64,000 nucleotides of DNA. Origin: Nodosilinea foveolarum (GTDB lineage Bacteria; Cyanobacteriota; Cyanobacteriia; Phormidesmidales; Phormidesmidaceae). This document shows positions 58,105-64,000 of this stretch, piece after piece (position 1 is the first letter of the stretch; each line of letters opens with the position of its first letter). The notes under the pieces are model-generated. The model ran no database searches, had not been told where the DNA came from, and saw nothing but the letters and a program-made list of their open reading frames with translations. The stretch lies in NCBI GenBank assembly GCA_003242035.1, contig QBMC01000002.1, positions 1 to 64,000 on the forward strand, written 5' to 3'. Position numbers and translations under genes: made by a program.

Positions 58105-58776
58105 TTAGCTAAATTGTTGAGAAAGCGTCACCGCATCGTGCACGGTAATCTTTTTCTTATGGATGGAGATCATGTCTTGCTCTCGCAGATCGCCTAGTAG
58201 CCGAGTGACCGTGACTCTAGTAGACCCGATGGCTTCGGCGATCGCCTGATGAGACAGCTTCAGATCAATCGTAATGCCCGACTCGCCCGGAACGCCAAAG
58301 TCTCGGCACAGAATTAGTAAAAAGCTCACCAGCCGAGACCCCATATCTCGGTGGGCCAGCGTTTCGATCATCATCTCAGTTTGCAAAATGCGAGAAGACA
58401 GGCCCCGCAGCATAACGCCCGACAGTTCTGGATTTTCTTTAAGCGCCGCGCCTACCTGATCGGCCTGTAAAGACAGCAGCTCGACTGGCGTAAAGGCCAC
58501 CGCATGATAAAAGCGGTCGGAGCGATCGCCCGTAATCAGTGAGAGCACCCCAAACACGCTATTTTCTCTCAGTAGGGCGACGGTAATTTCTTCACCCGCC
58601 TCGTACACTCGCGATAGCTTAACGGCACCTTTGGCTAAAAAGTAGACGCGCTCTGCGGGGTCGCCCGGAAAGAAGATCGTTTTGTTGCGCTCGTAGGTCT
58701 CGACCGTTGGAGGAAAACCGCTGCCCGCCATGGAGCGAAACATATCTGCGGTCTGAGTATTGGAGACGACGACCAT
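58105..58776 (-). CDS. ntcA: Global nitrogen regulator NtcA
   Basis: [82 protein letters not shown]. Confidence 0.95.
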   Translation of the reverse strand: MVVVSNTQTADMFRSMAGSGFPPTVETYERNKTIFFPGDPAERVYFLAKGAVKLSRVYEAGEEITVALLRENSVFGVLSLITGDRSDRFYHAVAFTPVELLSLQADQVGAALKENPELSGVMLRGLSSRILQTEMMIETLAHRDMGSRLVSFLLILCRDFGVPGESGITIDLKLSHQAIAEAIGSTRVTVTRLLGDLREQDMISIHKKKITVHDAVTLSQQFS

Positions 58777-58931
58777 GAGAAAATCCGGGGAGTGAAAGTG
58801 AAGGCTAGCAGGAGAGCTAGCAAAACATGCTGGAGAACCAATGGATGATTAGCCGCATTATATGGCGAATTGTCAGAGGACGCTCATTTTGCGCACAACA
58901 CTACTAAAACCTACCGGTTGAGACGCTTTTT

Positions 58932-58945
58932 GTATTACTTAATAC
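58932..58945. promoter_or_regulatory. Candidate NtcA-binding site GTAN8TAC
   Basis: GTATTACTTAATAC, near-palindromic exact match to GTA-N8-TAC in the intergenic region between divergent ntcA and a LysE-type gene. Confidence 0.55.
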
Positions 58946-59093
58946 CGAACTGGATTAAATTGCCTGGGAATCTTGCGCTAATAGCATTACAGCTTTGTCC
59001 GAGTAAGTCTTTTATGCCAAACATTGAGCATCTAAAACAATCAGATTTGCTACCTCAATAGACGCTTTTGATAGTGCGTATCGGCTTTGTTTT

Positions 59094-59795
59094 TTGATAT
59101 CAGGCGTGTATATGTACTATAAAAAAGCAGTTGCCTCTAAAAAGTCACGCTCTATGTTTGGAATTATTAATCTTCCAATCTTTATCTCCGCTAGTATTTT
59201 ACTCAACCTTGTTCCTGGCCCTGATGCCGTCTACATCATGACGAGAAGTCTTTCACAGGGAAAACGAGCAGGCTTTATCTCCTCTGCGGGTGTTTGTTCA
59301 GGTGCCCTGATTCACGCAATCGCTGCGGCTTTAGGACTGTCAGCGATCCTTACAACCTCTGCCTATGCGTTCACAGTCGTCAAGTTGATAGGCGCTGTAT
59401 ATCTCGTATTTTTAGGCGTAAGGACTTTTATTGATAAGTCTAATCCACTCTCTTTTAACGAAGATGACAACGAGAATTCGAGTTTAATAGATGAATGGAC
59501 ACTGTTTAAACAGGGCGTTCTTGTAGACGCTCTAAACCCGCAAGTTGCTATTTTTTTCCTTGCATTCTTACCGCAGTTCATCGATCCGAACTATGGCCAA
59601 AAAACTTTGACCTTCCTGATACTAGGAATGATCGTAATTGCGATCGCGCTAGTGTATGAAGCAATTCTAGTGGTACTGTGCGGAGCCATCAGCAATTATC
59701 TACGACGCAACAAAACGATTGGACGTTATCTCAACCGTTTTGTTGGCACTGTTTATGCTGCGCTTGGAATAAAGCTAGCTGCGGAGAGACTGTAG
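59094..59795 (+). CDS. LysE/RhtB-family amino-acid exporter
   Basis: FISASILLNLVPGPDAVYIMTRSLSQGKRAGFISSAGVCSGALIH; start may be internal (MFGIINL). Confidence 0.85.
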   Translation: MISGVYMYYKKAVASKKSRSMFGIINLPIFISASILLNLVPGPDAVYIMTRSLSQGKRAGFISSAGVCSGALIHAIAAALGLSAILTTSAYAFTVVKLIGAVYLVFLGVRTFIDKSNPLSFNEDDNENSSLIDEWTLFKQGVLVDALNPQVAIFFLAFLPQFIDPNYGQKTLTFLILGMIVIAIALVYEAILVVLCGAISNYLRRNKTIGRYLNRFVGTVYAALGIKLAAERL

Positions 59796-59829
59796 AGTCT
59801 CTTTTGTATCAGATCTGCTTGCTAGACCA

Positions 59830-62028
59830 CTACGCTTTAGCTACAAACCGATTGAACTGAGTGCCCGTATCGTCGCCCCATTCCCAGTTGGCAACCAGGC
59901 CCACCCGCTGAATAGACAGACGCTCGAACTTTGGATAGATATCGGTAATTGCCCTATACAGCACGGGTTCTTCACCTAAATAGACCGTAAAGTTGAGGCC
60001 ATCGAACGCAATGCGAAATGTTTGCTGCTGGCCCCACTGCACCCGAGTCCCCACGTTTGTCCAAACGGCGTCGTAAATTTCTTCGAACCCATCTATATGA
60101 AAGAACGAGGATACGGACGCGCCGCCGTAGCTGTCGTCTAGCCACTGGCTGACCGTAATGTAGTTGTCGGCGTCTTGCCAGAAAATGAGACCGCCTCTGC
60201 CCTTCTCGTCCTGATGGCGAGCGGTTCCCGGTGGCAGGATATCGACAGAAACATCTGCAAAGTTAGGGTTTGGCCAATCGACCGTATAGGCAAGACGGCC
60301 CGGATTAGGTTGCGCTACGGAGGCATCTACCTTCAGTGCGCCCTCTCCGGTGAGCTGCATTTTCCCGGTTCCCAATGTTCTTTGCCACTGGCCGTTGCCG
60401 ACTTCAACCAGGCGCTCGGATAGCTCACCGTGCGATCCAGCAAAGCTTTCGGTGACGAGGATTTCGGTGCCTGTGGTTTGCCAGGGATGTCGTAGATTAA
60501 ACTCGGTGGGAATGGGGATTTCTCGGGGGTGAGCTTCTAGCTGGGCCAAGGCGGGGCCGCTGCTTTGGTCGCTGGTGGTGTCTGGGCCGCCGTTTTTGTA
60601 GAGGAGTCCTAGTTGGGCGATCGCCTGCAAACGAGTATCGGTAAACCAGCGGTCGAACAGTAGCAAACCGTTGAGATAGAGACTAAAAGACGAGCCACTG
60701 TCTAAAATTTGTACGGTATTGCGCCCTTCGCGTAGCCCATAGCGTTCTTCTACCGCGATTTTCGTCCAGGTGCCCTCAGTTTGCAGCCTGAGCTGACATT
60801 GACCGTTCTCGAAAAATAATCCCCAGGTATTGCGCTCGTCTTGAGTTCGCCAAAGCAGGGCGCAGGCAGATAGCGGATCGTCCGCGTTAACGACGGCGTG
60901 GATTGCGCCTGCTGGTGCAGGCATTTCCAGGAGAGCTAAGCTATCTTCGGTTCGAGCGACTAAGCCCCGCGCCGTTTTTTCGAGTGTGCCTCTCAAACCG
61001 TGCCAGCGTCCGCCCACTTCTGCGGCCTGATCTGCCAAAGAACTTGCCTGATCTGCAACCAGCGTATCTGCCGTCTGAGCCGTTCCGTACCAGTTCGAGA
61101 GGGTGGGTAATAGCTGGGTCTGAAAATCATAAACGCGGGTATCTACCCGAAAGCCTACCTGCCCAAGCGCACTCTGATAGAGACCTGCATACAGCGTCTC
61201 CGAGGACTCTGCTGGACGCGAATCGGGCGCATCAATGCCGATTAGCCGCATGTTAGGAAAGGCCATTAATCCCTTCGCGTTGACAACAGAGGCCGCATAG
61301 TAGGCAGCGCCCTGCTCTCGCAGTAACACCAGGTAGTAAGTTTGCACATTCTGCAATCCTTGAAAGGCCGGGGTCAGCGAGGATTTTTCCGCAGAGTGAC
61401 GGCTACTATCGCAGCGCGTACACAGCTCGCCGTTATCTGGCCCTAGCGCTCGCACCACGATTGAATGGCCTGCCGCTGTGGGATCGGCAGGCACCGCATT
61501 GGGAAACCAGCCCAGGGCCAAGTTTTCCATCAGGTGAGCGTCTTGGCCGTCTTTTTTGAACCGGCCGCGATAGTTGCGCGCCCAGCGGTAAAACTGTCGT
61601 ACGGTGCCTTGGTGTTGAGAACTGCTCGCCCTACGCCATAGCCGATTGCCGATAGAGTTAGCTTGGCTACCGCGTACCCAGCGCCAGATTCTGCTTTTAA
61701 AGCTGTCTTCTCGGCTGTTGCCTTCGGAGGTGTTGTGCCCATTCAGCATAAAAACGGCTAGCGCGAGTCCAGCTTGCCTCTGAAAAGGGCCATAAGCCAG
61801 ACCTGCTCTGCCCCATCCCGGCGTAATCGGTGGCTGAATGCGCAGTGCGCCGTTGTCGATAGATATCAGCTTTTCAACATCAGTGCCTCGCCGGAAATGG
61901 CCGCTGGCGCTTTGGCTGCCAATTACGCGTCCCGGCTTACAGTCGATAGAAAAATCATCGACGATGGTGGCTGGAGCAGTTCCTGAAATGGCGTCTGAGC
62001 TAGAGGGACGGGCGGTGGAAGATTTCAT
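59830..62028 (-). CDS. Large protein with jelly-roll/concanavalin-like repeats, probably polysaccharide-related
   Basis: Related lectin-like segments such as GGLIFWQDADNYITVSQWLDDSYGG and NTVQILDSGSSFSLYLNGLLLFDRW; cluster with deacetylase and glycosyltransferase. Confidence 0.5.
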   Translation of the reverse strand: MKSSTARPSSSDAISGTAPATIVDDFSIDCKPGRVIGSQSASGHFRRGTDVEKLISIDNGALRIQPPITPGWGRAGLAYGPFQRQAGLALAVFMLNGHNTSEGNSREDSFKSRIWRWVRGSQANSIGNRLWRRASSSQHQGTVRQFYRWARNYRGRFKKDGQDAHLMENLALGWFPNAVPADPTAAGHSIVVRALGPDNGELCTRCDSSRHSAEKSSLTPAFQGLQNVQTYYLVLLREQGAAYYAASVVNAKGLMAFPNMRLIGIDAPDSRPAESSETLYAGLYQSALGQVGFRVDTRVYDFQTQLLPTLSNWYGTAQTADTLVADQASSLADQAAEVGGRWHGLRGTLEKTARGLVARTEDSLALLEMPAPAGAIHAVVNADDPLSACALLWRTQDERNTWGLFFENGQCQLRLQTEGTWTKIAVEERYGLREGRNTVQILDSGSSFSLYLNGLLLFDRWFTDTRLQAIAQLGLLYKNGGPDTTSDQSSGPALAQLEAHPREIPIPTEFNLRHPWQTTGTEILVTESFAGSHGELSERLVEVGNGQWQRTLGTGKMQLTGEGALKVDASVAQPNPGRLAYTVDWPNPNFADVSVDILPPGTARHQDEKGRGGLIFWQDADNYITVSQWLDDSYGGASVSSFFHIDGFEEIYDAVWTNVGTRVQWGQQQTFRIAFDGLNFTVYLGEEPVLYRAITDIYPKFERLSIQRVGLVANWEWGDDTGTQFNRFVAKA

Positions 62029-62806
62029 AGTTCTGAAAGAAGCAGGCTAAAAAATCGCCTTTAGCGATCTCGCCTAGCGTAGACCACTGAGGGTTATCTT
62101 CGAGCTTGCTCATCTGCGAAGCATGTTGGTTGAGGGCGGCTCTTTTTTGGGCGATCGCCGGTTCAATATAAACCGCATGTTGAAAGTCCTTAAACAAAGC
62201 CGTACCCAATCCACTTTTAAAGCTGGCCTTAAGCATTCTCAGCGCGTCCCTTTTACCGCTGCCCGCTGGCCCCATCCAAGGCCAATGCTCCCAGTACCAA
62301 ATGGGGTAGGCGTAGATCTGGGGTCGTACCGGCAGTCTTTTAACCGCGCCAATGACCGCTTCGTAGGTAGCGGCATGGTCGGCAGGCGGCTCTAGATGGT
62401 AAGGCACAAAAACCTCGTCCACCGGATTGGCCTGAAGCAGGTCGTAGATCCGGTCGGTCGCGGCGGCTATATGCTGGTCGAGCTGACCGTCGCCAAAGCC
62501 CAAAAAGGTGACGTTCGTGGCCTCAATGCCCAACGCTTTGGCCGCAGCCATCGCTTCCTGCTGGCGAATTTCGGCTAGCTTGGCGGTGTCCATCAGGCTC
62601 GCATGAGACTGACTGCCGTCCGTCATAAAGACAGTTTTGACGGCTGCGCCTGCGGCAATTTTGCGAATAATCGTGCCGCCGCAGCCTAACGTTTCGTCGT
62701 CGGGGTGCGGCGCAAACACGATGGCAGACCCGCTGAGATCGGCGATCGCCCGTTCGGCCATAACCTGATTGAGCTGCTGGCGATAGCGCCGCTGAACCCA
62801 ACTCAT
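62000..62806 (-). CDS. PIG-L family deacetylase
   Basis: VFAPHPDDETLGCGGTIIRKIAAGAAVKTVFMTDG. Confidence 0.9.
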   Translation of the reverse strand: MSWVQRRYRQQLNQVMAERAIADLSGSAIVFAPHPDDETLGCGGTIIRKIAAGAAVKTVFMTDGSQSHASLMDTAKLAEIRQQEAMAAAKALGIEATNVTFLGFGDGQLDQHIAAATDRIYDLLQANPVDEVFVPYHLEPPADHAATYEAVIGAVKRLPVRPQIYAYPIWYWEHWPWMGPAGSGKRDALRMLKASFKSGLGTALFKDFQHAVYIEPAIAQKRAALNQHASQMSKLEDNPQWSTLGEIAKGDFLACFFQNYEIFHRPSL

Positions 62807-64000
62807 AGTGCGCTACCGGCTACCGTCTGAGCCGACGGCTGAGGAGATCTCGAAGCCTTGAGGGTGCGGCGGCGTCGCCCTGACAGTGCCGGAGGGTCAG
62901 AGGGCTTCTCGGTAGATAGCAACTGACGATACTGGCTGGATAAGACCGTTGCGATCGCCTGCCAGGAGAACGTCTCTACGGCGCGCGCTCTACCGGCTTC
63001 ACCCATTTTTGCTCTGAGCGGTTGATTTAGGAGGAGTTGAGTGATCGCGTCGGCCATCGCTGCCGGACGCTCGGAAGGAACAATCAGGCCAGTTTCGCCA
63101 TGCCGCACGATCTCGGGCATCCCGCCAACCGCCGTGCCAATGGTCGGAGTGCTCGTGGCCATCGCCTCTACTAAGCTCATGCCAAAGGCTTCGCTAACAG
63201 AAGGATTAATGAGAATATCGGCCCGCTGGAAATACTCCTGAAGCTCTAGGTGAGAAATTTGCCCGGTGAAAATGACCCGGTCGGCAATGTCCGACGGAAG
63301 CTGGTTTTTAAGATGCTGTAGATAATTTACCGAGTTGAAGACAGCCAGATTTTTAACCAGCGGATCTTCGTTGGCATCAATCACAAATTCGGAGGTAATT
63401 TGCTTTTGGGAACCAATGACAAAAAGCTGCGCGGCAGGGAATTTGTCGGCGACTTCGGTAAAAGCAGAAATCAGCGTATGCAGTCCTTTTTCGGGGGAGA
63501 CTCTGCCTACAAACAACAAGTTGGGCGCGGCTTGAGCGTTCTCTGTAGCCTGAAGCGCCGCTTGCTGGGCGATCGCCTGAGCCTCAGCAAATTGCTGGGT
63601 ATCGACGCCGTTGTATACCGTTTGGCAACGAGCAGCAACTTCGGGGAACCGCGCTTTTATTTTGTCGGTAATGTAGTCGCTACAGCTCGTAATTAAATCG
63701 ACCTGGGCCAAGCGGGAGGCCAGCACTGCTCGATCAAACTGAGAAAGCCATTCGCAGTGCATGTGCAGCACGATTTTGACCTGCGGATTGAAGGCTCGGA
63801 TGACGGGGACGAACTGCGAGAAGTTGTGAATATGAACAATATCGCACTGCTGCTGGCGCAGATCGAGGGCGACGCGCAGCGCATACGGCAGATAGTAAAC
63901 CTGCGAGCTGAGGTAGCGGAAGGAGGTGAATAGCTTGGAGAACAGTTTGGCGCTGCCGTTGCTCAGCTTGGAGCCGCCGACCGAAACGCGACGATATTCA
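62803..64000 (-). CDS. Glycosyltransferase family 4/group 1 (5' part outside the window)
   Basis: NLLFVGRVSPEKGLHTLISAF, NPSVSEAFGMSLVEAMATSTPTIGTAVGGMPEIV. The reading frame stays open upstream to the window edge (EYRRVSVGGSKLSNGSAKLFSKL...DIVHIHNFSQF...), so the ORF-track start at 63771 is not the real start. Confidence 0.9.
   Translation of the reverse strand, partial: EYRRVSVGGSKLSNGSAKLFSKLFTSFRYLSSQVYYLPYALRVALDLRQQQCDIVHIHNFSQFVPVIRAFNPQVKIVLHMHCEWLSQFDRAVLASRLAQVDLITSCSDYITDKIKARFPEVAARCQTVYNGVDTQQFAEAQAIAQQAALQATENAQAAPNLLFVGRVSPEKGLHTLISAFTEVADKFPAAQLFVIGSQKQITSEFVIDANEDPLVKNLAVFNSVNYLQHLKNQLPSDIADRVIFTGQISHLELQEYFQRADILINPSVSEAFGMSLVEAMATSTPTIGTAVGGMPEIVRHGETGLIVPSERPAAMADAITQLLLNQPLRAKMGEAGRARAVETFSWQAIATVLSSQYRQLLSTEKPSDPPALSGRRRRTLKASRSPQPSAQTVAGSAL

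Noticed and set aside
60903-61256. 117 aa ORF antisense to the large lectin-like protein
   Set aside because: Shadow ORF; composition rich in R/S/P/L.
63693-63884. 63 aa minus-strand ORF near the right edge
   Set aside because: Out of frame with the glycosyltransferase, whose real frame continues open to position 64000.

Overview
The window looks like a cyanobacterial chromosome segment: HIP1 GCGATCGC palindromes recur, and carboxysome and NDH-1 CO2-uptake genes are present. The core is a carbon-concentrating locus. A leftward ccmK2-ccmK1-ccmL-ccmM-ccmN-ccmO operon (21462 to 15963) is divergent from a rightward ndhF-ndhD-CO2-hydration-protein operon (22108 to 26775). The ~650 bp spacer between them carries an 18-bp perfect palindrome and several GACAAT/ATTGTC boxes. 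An IS200/IS605-type element with divergent tnpA (HUH/Y1) and tnpB sits between miaA and ccmO. The rest is mostly housekeeping: fabI, ho1, gyrB, miaA, accC, trmD-ispF, lgt, cobM, prlC, mgtE, nusB, ftsY, ntcA and one tRNA-Leu(GAG). Less ordinary genes include an SLH protein fused to a beta-lactamase/PBP-like domain, an ArsM-like methyltransferase, a second Crp/NtcA-like regulator, a stand-alone DALR-domain protein and an EPS-like cluster at the right edge. Items missing from the ORF track include a decayed polyketide-synthase ketosynthase fragment (about 455-757, minus), a DUF389 gene broken by two closely spaced frameshifts (about 9180-9215), an internal ribosome-binding site in ccmM for a short M35-like form, and a canonical GTAN8TAC site upstream of ntcA. 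I did not find a clear-cut wholly new system. The best leads are the ccm/ndh intergenic palindrome, the zinc-ribbon-less TnpB with its predicted miaA-derived guide, and the SLH-serine hydrolase fusion.
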